Shown piece by piece: positions 1-6,008 of a stretch of 6,884 nt of DNA (the stretch's first letter is position 1; each line of letters opens with the position of its first letter). The stretch is from assembly GCA_900766865.1 (NCBI GenBank), contig CAAFXA010000194.1:1-6884 (forward strand), in the 5' to 3' direction. Made by a program: the position numbers and the translations under genes. The stretch comes from an uncultured Akkermansia sp. (GTDB lineage: Bacteria; Verrucomicrobiota; Verrucomicrobiia; Verrucomicrobiales; Akkermansiaceae). Below the pieces are notes generated by a model, which saw only the letters and a list, made by a program, of their open reading frames with translations, made no database searches and was not told where the DNA came from.

Positions 1-32
1 GACTGGAGTTCAGACGTGTGCTCTTCCGATCT
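1..32 (+). other. Illumina TruSeq read-2 adapter remnant (artefact)
   Basis: The first 32 bases match, from memory, the 3' 32 bases of the standard 34-base TruSeq read-2 adapter. They end in the diagnostic GCTCTTCCGATCT at 20-32. This is untrimmed library sequence at a contig end, not genome. It supplies a false GTG start at 18 and the first five codons of the apparent open frame. Genomic sequence starts at about base 33, so the break in cas10 is an assembly edge and not a biological truncation. Confidence 0.96.
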
Positions 33-1136
33 ACAGATGCCAAATGGTGCTCTGATTGGGAATACTCTCGCTACTTGGCCCCCTGCCGCCAGGATGTTCT
101 GGGAGCCATCACCCTCATCAAACGCCTGTGGTATGTGGACAGAATGAAAGCCCACGAGGCCAGATTACCCCGCCTCAATGCCCGGTATGGCCCCAACGTG
201 GAGGGGCAGGCAGCAAGCCGGAGCCACTACTACGCAGTGCTGGCCATGGATGGCGACAACATCGGCGCCGCCCTCACCCGCCAGAACGAAGGAGGCAACA
301 AGATGGTAAATGCCGCCTTCCACCGCCTGTTCTCCGCCTCGCTGGCAGAGTTTGCTCAGAAAAAAGTAAGTGCCATTGTAAAGGAATACAATGGGGAACT
401 CATCTATGCCGGCGGTGATGATGTACTGGCGCTGCTACCGCTGCATGTGGAGAAGAAACGGCCGGATGGCACCCCGATAACGGGCGAGGCCGCCATCGCC
501 TCCGCAGTGGATTGCGCCGCCAAACTGGGAACAGCCTTCCGGGACGCCATGGCCGGCATTCGCCCGGGAATGACGGTTTCTGCCGGGCTGGCTATTGTAC
601 ACAGCTCTGCCCCGCTGCAGGACGCTGTGGAAGCAGCCCGCCGCGCCGAAAGCCGCGCCAAGTCCACCCTGGGGCGCAATGCTTTCTCCATCAGCCTAAT
701 GAAGCGCTCGGGCGAAATCATCGAATGGGGGGCGCGCTGGGACAGTGGCGCCCGGCAGCTGCTGGATACTTGGCAGGAGTGCATTGAGAATGGGCTCATC
801 TCCACCAAAGGAGCTCACCGCTATGCAGAATTGCTCACCCCCTACATGAGCCGCCAGAGTGCTCTGGTTCAATACGAACAACACTCTCCCTATAACACCG
901 CCGCCGTGCGCATTGCCCAGCTGGAGTTCGACAGCATGCTTGAGCGCCAGTGGACCGGTAGTAAAGACAGCCCGGCCAGAGACAAACTGCGCCAGGCTCT
1001 GCAGGTCTACACCGATAAACTGGTGCAGGAAAAGAAAGCCAACAGCGGTGAGTACCGGGTCAGCAACCCGGCAGATGAACTTGTCCCCATGTGCAGTGTG
1101 GCCGCCTTCATTGGGCGCAAACCGAACGAGAAATAA
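33..1136 (+). CDS. cmr2: Type III-B Cas10/Cmr2, C-terminal fragment (Palm2 cyclase and D4 domain)
   Basis: This is the large subunit of the Cmr RNA-guided effector. Target RNA binding activates its Palm domains to convert ATP to cyclic oligoadenylate. Numbering residues from the first genomic codon at 33, 367 residues remain before the TAA at 1134-1136. The segment GAITLIKRLW matches the stretch that follows the zinc-ribbon region in Cmr2. It is followed by a Palm2 strand with MDGDNIG (residues 72-78) and the cyclase signature AGGDD, whose GGDD lies at residues 127-130 (bases 411-422). A helical D4 domain fills the rest and ends in the Cmr2-like tail SVAAFIGR. Full Cmr2 is usually 600-900 residues, so the HD nuclease and first Palm domains lie off the contig and their state is unknown. 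The GTG at 18 is in adapter sequence and is not a start. It heads the operon, 13 bases before cmr3. Family assignment is firm. Confidence 0.95.
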   Translation, partial: TDAKWCSDWEYSRYLAPCRQDVLGAITLIKRLWYVDRMKAHEARLPRLNARYGPNVEGQAASRSHYYAVLAMDGDNIGAALTRQNEGGNKMVNAAFHRLFSASLAEFAQKKVSAIVKEYNGELIYAGGDDVLALLPLHVEKKRPDGTPITGEAAIASAVDCAAKLGTAFRDAMAGIRPGMTVSAGLAIVHSSAPLQDAVEAARRAESRAKSTLGRNAFSISLMKRSGEIIEWGARWDSGARQLLDTWQECIENGLISTKGAHRYAELLTPYMSRQSALVQYEQHSPYNTAAVRIAQLEFDSMLERQWTGSKDSPARDKLRQALQVYTDKLVQEKKANSGEYRVSNPADELVPMCSVAAFIGRKPNEK

Positions 1137-1149
1137 ACCATCACCCATC

Positions 1150-2475
1150 ATGAATCAGCTCATTTTAACTCCATGCGACATCCTCATGATGCGCGATGCC
1201 CGTCCCATGGAAGGCTCCCTCTCAGGGCACACCCTTCCCTGGCCCACACCGGATCTCATCACCCATGCCCTGCGTGCCGCCCTGCACCGCAGCGGTATCG
1301 ACTGCCACAGGCATGAATACCACCCGCGCGGCCAGGAACGTCGCTACGAAGGGCCAGCCAACCGCACTGCCCTCTATGGCTCCCTGCTGCAGGCCGGGCC
1401 CTTCCCCGTACACAGCCGTGCCGGTAAGGAGGAGTGGTACTTCCCCTGCCCCCTGGATGTGGAACTGGGCGTAGCCGCCCCCACCAGCCTGCCGCTGCCA
1501 AGGGAGATGGGCAGTACATCCACCCTGCCGGCACCACTGCAGTACAGCGTGGCCAGCCTTTGCGCCCCCAGCAAGGAAAACCGGGCACCTGCCTGGCTCT
1601 CTGCCGAAGCCTGGCAGCGCTATGCCGAAGCCTCAGCCACCGGCTGCATCGGCAACCAGGCCCCCCCGCTGGCAGAAAATGAAGGCACCGGCTATACCGG
1701 CATTGCCGATACCGAGCACCACTATGGCATTGCCCGGGAAGATGACACTTCCACCGTGCGCAACGGAAGCTTCTATTCCTACTCCGGGCTGCGCCTCAAG
1801 CCGGACTGGCACCTGGGCTGCTGGGTGACATCCTCGGAAAAGACGGCAGAAGGCGGGCGCAGAGACGTGCTGCAAGAGCTGCTGCAGCAGAACAACCGTA
1901 TTGTTGTCGGTGGGCAGCAGCGAGTCTGCACCGCAGAGCTCAGCCACCCCGAAACCCTGCCCCTGCCCACCATGCCGGCGCCCCAACCGGATGCAGACGG
2001 CAAATACCGCATTAAGTGGGTACTGATTACGCCTGCCATCTGGAGCCGCCACGGCGAACACCCCGGCGGCTGGCTTCCCAGCTGGGTGCATGCCACCACC
2101 GGCGCCGTCATGCTGACGGGTGGTGACCGCAGCCGCAAACCGGGAGAGCGCCGTGCAGACTGGCGCACCCGCCTGCAAGGCGCCAACAACCACATTGCAG
2201 CCCGCCTCGTTGCAGCCGTAACCGGCAAACCCGTTACCATTACCGGTTATGCCACAGCAGGCAGAGCCCATAACGGCACCGGCCCCAAGACAACCCACGT
2301 TGCCGCACCGGCAGGCTCGGTCTATTACTTTGAGTGCGACTCCGCAGAGGCTGCCGAAGCCCTCTGCCGCACCCTTCACTGTAGCGCAAGCCCCACCCTG
2401 AACCGCCGCTCAGAACTACTGGGCGAGCAGGGTTTCGGTCTCGGGCTGTGCACCATCTGGCATTTTGCAAAATAA
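1150..2475 (+). CDS. cmr3: Type III-B RAMP protein Cmr3
   Basis: Cmr3 (Cas5-like RAMP) binds the 5' tag of the crRNA and docks onto Cas10 at the base of the Cmr complex. The 441-residue product starts with the family N-terminus: LILTPCDILMMRDARP has D10 and the R15-D16-x-R18-P19 signature, followed by WPTPDLITHALRAAL, the Cmr3 PPP/ALR segment. A mid-region GIAREDDTSTVRNGSFY (about residues 193-209) corresponds to the conserved GI....T..A..G.LY block. The C-terminus has AGSVYYF (388-394) and a glycine-rich GFGLG (from 428) as in RAMP folds. The frame is open upstream to 859, but the ATG at 1150 is chosen because it gives the family N-terminus and avoids a 278-base overlap with cmr2. It is somewhat longer than the archaeal Cmr3 but within the range of bacterial ones. 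There is no clear Shine-Dalgarno motif in the 13-base gap after cmr2. Confidence 0.94.
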   Translation: MNQLILTPCDILMMRDARPMEGSLSGHTLPWPTPDLITHALRAALHRSGIDCHRHEYHPRGQERRYEGPANRTALYGSLLQAGPFPVHSRAGKEEWYFPCPLDVELGVAAPTSLPLPREMGSTSTLPAPLQYSVASLCAPSKENRAPAWLSAEAWQRYAEASATGCIGNQAPPLAENEGTGYTGIADTEHHYGIAREDDTSTVRNGSFYSYSGLRLKPDWHLGCWVTSSEKTAEGGRRDVLQELLQQNNRIVVGGQQRVCTAELSHPETLPLPTMPAPQPDADGKYRIKWVLITPAIWSRHGEHPGGWLPSWVHATTGAVMLTGGDRSRKPGERRADWRTRLQGANNHIAARLVAAVTGKPVTITGYATAGRAHNGTGPKTTHVAAPAGSVYYFECDSAEAAEALCRTLHCSASPTLNRRSELLGEQGFGLGLCTIWHFAK

Positions 2476-2502
2476 CATTCAACCTTCATCACATCAAATA
2501 TC

Positions 2503-3297
2503 ATGAACACACGCATTCTTTCCCTCTTCCCTCGCACACCGCTCCACATCGGTGCAGGTGCATCCGTAGGCGCTATCGACCAGCCCATCATCCGCGAACG
2601 CCACACCGGCTTCCCCTGCATCCCCGGCTCTGCCATCAAGGGTGTCATAGCAGACCTTTATCTGGATGGCAACAAACGCAACGCCGATGGCGAAGAGCTG
2701 CTGGGCGCAGAAAATGCCTCCAGAGCAGGCAGCGTTGCTTTCGGTGAGGGTAAGCTGCTGGCCTTCCCGGTGCGCAGCGCCCGCGGCTGCTTTGCCTGGG
2801 TAACCAGCCCCATGACCCTGCAACGCTGGATGCGCGACTGCGGCCTGACCGCCGACATCCCCCAGCCCGAGGGCAACACCGTCTATGCTGCCAACGCCCT
2901 GCAGACCACCAACGGCCAGGTCTTGCTGGAGGGGTACCTGCTGGAAGCCGCCCCCCTGCCCGCCGGGCTGGTGGATTTGCTGGCCGGGGCCTGCCCCGAT
3001 GCCATGTGGCAGGAGCTTCTGAGCAGCCATCTGCTTGTGGCCTCGGATGAAATGCTCAGCCACTTCTGCATCTCCTCCTGCGAGATTGCCCAGCACGTGG
3101 CTATCGACGACGCCACAGGCACCGCCAAGGACGGCGCCCTCTTCAACCAGGAAAACGTACCGGCGGAAACGCTCTTCTACGCTCCGCTCACCGAGCTGCG
3201 CGTCAACGCCTTCAGCAAGCTGAACGTTCCCTCCGTGCTGCAGCTCGGTGCCGATGCCACCACCGGCCTCGGTTTCTGCACCGCCGCTATCATCTGA
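2503..3297 (+). CDS. cmr4: Type III-B RAMP protein Cmr4 (backbone subunit, target RNA endonuclease)
   Basis: Cmr4 is the repeated Cas7-like backbone subunit. It wraps the crRNA and cuts bound target RNA every six bases. The 264-residue protein opens with TPLHIGAG (residues 12-19) and VGAIDQPIIRERHTGFP (22-38), then IPGSAIKG (40-47), all hallmark Cmr4 motifs. D26 sits in the GxxDxPIxRE loop and corresponds to the catalytic aspartate described for Pyrococcus Cmr4, so slicing activity is expected. The C-terminal LQLGADATTGLGF (246-258) matches the family's G(G/A)..T.G.G strand-loop. Length is slightly short of the ~290 residues common in the family, with no missing motif seen. The ATG at 2503 places the RAMP strand immediately at the N-terminus, as expected. 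No Shine-Dalgarno motif is seen in the 27-base gap after cmr3. Confidence 0.95.
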   Translation: MNTRILSLFPRTPLHIGAGASVGAIDQPIIRERHTGFPCIPGSAIKGVIADLYLDGNKRNADGEELLGAENASRAGSVAFGEGKLLAFPVRSARGCFAWVTSPMTLQRWMRDCGLTADIPQPEGNTVYAANALQTTNGQVLLEGYLLEAAPLPAGLVDLLAGACPDAMWQELLSSHLLVASDEMLSHFCISSCEIAQHVAIDDATGTAKDGALFNQENVPAETLFYAPLTELRVNAFSKLNVPSVLQLGADATTGLGFCTAAII

Positions 3298-3320
3298 CCC
3301 CCAGCCGCCATTTGACAGAT

Positions 3321-3704
3321 ATGAAAAAAATCATCAATATGGAGCAAATCCGTGCCGCCCGGGCTCTGCAGGATGCACCGGAAATCCTCAGAGCACGCGG
3401 CAGCGATGGGGACCAGCTCTCCGGCTACCACTCCCTCATCATCACTAATGGCCTGCTGGCAACCCTCGCCTACAGCCAGGACAAGAAAGGGGAATGCCAA
3501 CAGATTGCCGAGTGCCTCATCCACCACATTGCCGCCCTGCAGCAGGAAAAACGCTTCCCCGGCGAAGTGCTGCCATGGGATGTCATGGGTGCCATCGACA
3601 CCATCGCCAGAACCAGCACCCCGGAACTGCTGGCCATGGTGACAGATGAATGCATGGCGTACCTCAATTACCTTAAGCGATTTGTTCGCGCTCTCAAAAA
3701 ATAA
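3321..3704 (+). CDS. cmr5: Type III-B small subunit Cmr5
   Basis: Cmr5 is the small alpha-helical subunit that forms the second filament of the Cmr complex, next to Cmr4 along the target path. The 127-residue product is predicted all-helical. It contains RAARAL (residues 11-16) near the start and LIITNGLLATLAYS (39-52), the most recognisable Cmr5 block, in which N43-G44-L45 is nearly invariant. A tail rich in Lys and Arg closes the protein. The ATG at 3321 is preferred. A TTG at 3312 and an ATG at 3339 (Met7) are alternatives, and no Shine-Dalgarno motif decides between them. Its size fits the family and its position between cmr4 and cmr6 is canonical. The gap to cmr4 is 23 bases and to cmr6 11 bases. 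Confidence 0.92.
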   Translation: MKKIINMEQIRAARALQDAPEILRARGSDGDQLSGYHSLIITNGLLATLAYSQDKKGECQQIAECLIHHIAALQQEKRFPGEVLPWDVMGAIDTIARTSTPELLAMVTDECMAYLNYLKRFVRALKK

Positions 3705-3715
3705 CAGGCAGAGCC

Positions 3716-4885
3716 ATGAACTATAGTGCAACATACCGGGCAGCTGAAGCCTGGAAGAAGATCGGCGAAAAAGAACGAGCCAGAACCCTGGCTGCCACCT
3801 ATTTTGTGGGGACAAAGCTGAATATGGCGGACCCCGACGATGAGCCAGACAAGGAATATAAGATAAAAGGTGTAAAAGCTATCGTGAGTGCAACGGATGT
3901 GGAGGAGTTTTGCCCCCACTGGCAGCAGTTCATCACCACCCTTCCGGAAAATAAGAGCCGCATGGTGCTGGCTACGCTGCAAAGCCGCCTGCTCGTCAAC
4001 CTCACAGGCAGTATTCTGGAGAACTCCGGCATCTCTCTCGAACACACCTGCGGAGTGCCGGTCATCCCCGGCAGTGCCGTGAAAGGTGCCGCCCGCCGCT
4101 ACGCCATCGCCCTGCTGCAGGAATGTGATGACAACAGGAAGGAAGAGCTCATCGATACCTTCATCAGAATATTCGGCTGCTCAGAAACGGATTTTGAGGC
4201 CGGCAGCGATCTGGCGCTCGTGCTGCCCCGCCCCCGGCTGGAGCAACTGAGCAACGTTTACGGCAAACGCTGCGGGCAGGTGTGCTTTATGCAGGCTGTT
4301 CCCCAGAGAGCCGTAAAACTTTGCGCGGATGTGCTGACCCCTCATCACGGCAAATATATGTCGGGTAAAAATCCGACACCCAGTGATGACGAAGCCCCCG
4401 TCCCCAGCTACTTCCCGGCTGTGGAATGCAGAGACAATGCGGCCTACACCTTCACTCTGTATGCTCCCCAACAGCCGGAGCTGCTGGATACGGCTGAAGA
4501 GTGGCTTATCGGGGCTATCACCCAGTTCGGCATCGGTGCCAAGACTGCCGCCGGTTATGGTGTTTTTGCCATCGAGGACAAAGCCATGCTGGAGTTTACG
4601 CCCGAGCAGCAGAAGGCCATCAAATTCATCATTGACAAGAAGAAGATACAAGACTCTTTTGCCAAGTTCCATAAAGATCTGAAAAAAGAGCCTACACGCT
4701 GCTGGGCCCTGCTGCGAGCTATCTCCTTGCCCGAGGAGGATCCGGCATGCCGTCTGAAGGATTTTCGAGACTTCCTGGATAAGAAAATCTCAGATAAAAA
4801 TGAGGAAAAAGCCCGCAAGAAAGCGCTGGAAGCCATGTTCCAAATGGCACAAAATTACAACATCAACTTACCGGATATCCCATGA
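3716..4885 (+). CDS. cmr6: Type III-B RAMP protein Cmr6 with long C-terminal extension
   Basis: Cmr6 is a Cas7-like RAMP that, with Cmr1, caps the crRNA 3' end of the Cmr complex. In this 389-residue protein a mixed N-terminal ~80 residues precede the RAMP core. The core has ISLEHTCGVPVIPGSAVKG (about 106-124), the Cmr6 glycine/proline signature, with PGS at 118-120. It closes with FGIGAKTAAGYG (271-282), the classic G-x-G-A-K-T-x-x-G-Y-G loop. In the Cmr6 proteins I know the chain ends soon after this loop. Here about 107 charged, mostly helical residues follow, rich in Lys/Glu (a KKK and KARKKALEA stretch), and end in NINLPDIP. The start ATG lies 11 bases after the cmr5 stop. The stop overlaps the cmr1 start as ATGA, which implies coupled translation. 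Family call is firm; the role of the tail is unknown. Confidence 0.93.
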   Translation: MNYSATYRAAEAWKKIGEKERARTLAATYFVGTKLNMADPDDEPDKEYKIKGVKAIVSATDVEEFCPHWQQFITTLPENKSRMVLATLQSRLLVNLTGSILENSGISLEHTCGVPVIPGSAVKGAARRYAIALLQECDDNRKEELIDTFIRIFGCSETDFEAGSDLALVLPRPRLEQLSNVYGKRCGQVCFMQAVPQRAVKLCADVLTPHHGKYMSGKNPTPSDDEAPVPSYFPAVECRDNAAYTFTLYAPQQPELLDTAEEWLIGAITQFGIGAKTAAGYGVFAIEDKAMLEFTPEQQKAIKFIIDKKKIQDSFAKFHKDLKKEPTRCWALLRAISLPEEDPACRLKDFRDFLDKKISDKNEEKARKKALEAMFQMAQNYNINLPDIP

Positions 4886-5787
4886 TTCCCAAAACATTTC
4901 GTTCGTGTGAACTCCAACTCATCACCCCATGCTTTTGTGCCGGTGCTGATCAGATGGCGGCAGAGCTTCGCATACCATCGTTCCGAGGAGAATTGCGCTG
5001 GTGGTTCCGCTGCCTGGGTGGCACGAGGGAGCAGGAAAGCGCTGTATTCGGCAGCAGTGCCGGCAAAGGCAGAGCCTCCGGCGTAGCCTTACGCGTGCTC
5101 AATATCAAAAACAGAAAAGAGTCATACTCCTACAAAACAGAAAACTCTCCGCCCAAGAACCCGAACTCCGGCTATATCACCTACTTCCTGAATGAGCGCG
5201 CCTCCGGTGCCAGAGCCGCCCTGCCCCCCGGCACTCGCTTCACTCTGGAATTGAACCAGCTGAGAGAGATTGCCGCGCCAGAGCTGAGCCTGTTGGAGCT
5301 GGCCTGGAGCTGTCTTTGCAACCTGGGAGCCATCGGGGCGCGTAAAACCCGCGCCCTCGGTGCCTACGCTCCGTTTAACCAAAACGAACAAAAGGTTCCG
5401 GAACTGCTCCACCACCCCATCGTCTGCCGATATTTCCGACAGATGAGGCTCATGTCCCTGAGTGGCTGCGACAGTTATCTGGAGCCGGAGGACACGAGAC
5501 GCATCCTGACGCATTGTGCCAGAATTCTGTATGGCTACCGCAGAGATAATCGTATCCACCCCACAGGCAGCAACAAAAAGAAATCCGCGCCGCAAGAGGA
5601 GCTTAATCCGGAAAAAGAACACTACTTCGGCACCTCCGTGCTGGGTAATGCCATCCGCGGCCGACAAAGCTCAGCCGTGCGATTCCGGCCTGTTCTGGTG
5701 GACAACAAACTGCAACTGTGCATCCTGAAAGCGCCGGATATCACGCTGAGCGCAGAAGCCAGAAAACACGATATCGATAGCCTGTAA
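4882..5787 (+). CDS. cmr1: Type III-B RAMP protein Cmr1
   Basis: Cmr1 sits at the head of the Cmr complex, near the crRNA 3' end, and affects capture of target RNA. The 301-residue product begins with the diagnostic block: ITPCFCAGADQ (14-24), then ELRIPSFRGELRWWFR (28-43), and a downstream ESAVFGSS. A second RAMP loop, LGAIGARKTRALG (148-160), and a C-terminal segment with RGRQSSAVRFRP (259-270) followed by LCILKAP match the rest of the family, so both RAMP-like halves appear intact. Its ATG overlaps the cmr6 TGA. It is the last gene of the operon, followed 23 bases on by a terminator-like hairpin. Placement of cmr1 at the 3' end rather than the front is one of several known Cmr gene orders. 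Confidence 0.93.
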   Translation: MIPKTFRSCELQLITPCFCAGADQMAAELRIPSFRGELRWWFRCLGGTREQESAVFGSSAGKGRASGVALRVLNIKNRKESYSYKTENSPPKNPNSGYITYFLNERASGARAALPPGTRFTLELNQLREIAAPELSLLELAWSCLCNLGAIGARKTRALGAYAPFNQNEQKVPELLHHPIVCRYFRQMRLMSLSGCDSYLEPEDTRRILTHCARILYGYRRDNRIHPTGSNKKKSAPQEELNPEKEHYFGTSVLGNAIRGRQSSAVRFRPVLVDNKLQLCILKAPDITLSAEARKHDIDSL

Positions 5788-5809
5788 GCCCCCCCCTTGG
5801 TATGCAGGC

Positions 5810-5850
5810 TCCCCCCTGTGGCGGCATTGCCACAGGAGGGGATTTCGTTT
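5810..5850 (+). terminator. Probable intrinsic terminator of the cmr operon
   Basis: The arms at 5810-5822 and 5829-5841 pair over 8 base pairs next to the loop (CCTGTGGC with GCCACAGG). After one C-A mismatch come three more C-G pairs and a T-G wobble. The loop is the 6 bases GGCATT. The stem is followed by the T-rich ATTTCGTTT at 5842-5850. The tail is interrupted, so termination may be incomplete. It begins 23 bases after the cmr1 stop. Confidence 0.72.
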
Positions 5851-5860
5851 ATTCTCACTC

Positions 5861-5914
5861 GGCAACAAAAGTTACCTATTTTGTACACCTTTGGCTACAA
5901 AAGAGCCAAAGGTG
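5861..5914. repeat. Cluster of overlapping inverted repeats (alternative hairpins)
   Basis: Three hairpins can be drawn. H1 pairs GGCAAC (5861-5866) with GTTACC (5871-5876) across an AAAA loop, with one mismatch. H2 pairs TTTTGTA (5879-5885) with TACAAAA (5896-5902). H3 is a perfect 11-base inverted repeat, CACCTTTGGCT (5886-5896) with AGCCAAAGGTG (5904-5914), around a 7-base loop. H2 and H3 exclude each other. The TTTTGT at 5879-5884 can also pair back with ACAAAA at 5865-5870. The near-direct repeat GGC(A/T)ACAAAAG occurs at 5861 and 5893. No T-run follows H3 on either strand, so it is not a standard terminator. It may be an RNA structure, a dispersed palindromic element or a protein-binding site. 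Confidence 0.7.
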
Positions 5915-6008
5915 CAGCAGCAAGCTCCACAGACAAGCACTGCCACCACCGGGGATATCGGGTTTACCCTGCATATACTCGTACCCTGCAGGAAAGCCGC
6001 ACCAGAAC

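Larger units (their letters stand above)
5788..6008. other. Convergent intergenic spacer between cmr1 and the phosphatase gene
   Basis: This 221-base spacer separates two genes that point at each other, so it should hold the 3' ends of two transcripts and no promoter is required. It contains an 8-C run (5789-5796), one terminator-like hairpin (5810-5850) and a cluster of inverted repeats (5861-5914). A 9-base direct repeat, TACCCTGCA, occurs at 5965-5973 and 5982-5990. Short open frames cross it in several phases but none shows a family motif or a start signal. I see no tRNA and no CRISPR repeat. Confidence 0.75.

Noticed and set aside
18..32. GTG start and first five codons of the cas10 reading frame
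   Set aside because: These bases lie inside the adapter remnant, so the start is artificial.
859..1149. N-terminal extension of cmr3 by 97 residues
   Set aside because: It overlaps cmr2 out of frame and has no family similarity. The Cmr3 N-terminal signature begins exactly at the ATG at 1150.
1633..2379. Long open frame (248 codons) on the - strand inside cmr3
   Set aside because: It is an antisense shadow in GC-rich DNA: Gly/Ala/Val-rich composition without motifs, fully inside a well-supported gene.
3177..3815. Antisense open frame spanning the cmr4-cmr5-cmr6 junctions
   Set aside because: It has no recognisable domain and crosses three well-supported + strand genes.
5789..5796. Run of eight C as a phase-variable tract
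   Set aside because: It lies outside any reading frame after the cmr1 stop. It could equally be a homopolymer sequencing error and has no gene to switch.
5886..5914. The perfect inverted repeat as an intrinsic terminator for the phosphatase gene
   Set aside because: The stem is strong, but on neither strand is it followed by a run of T. It is kept only as an unexplained repeat.
5965..5990. TACCCTGCA direct repeat as a CRISPR or attachment-site remnant
   Set aside because: There are only two 9-base copies 17 bases apart, too short for a CRISPR repeat, and no integrase or junction is nearby.
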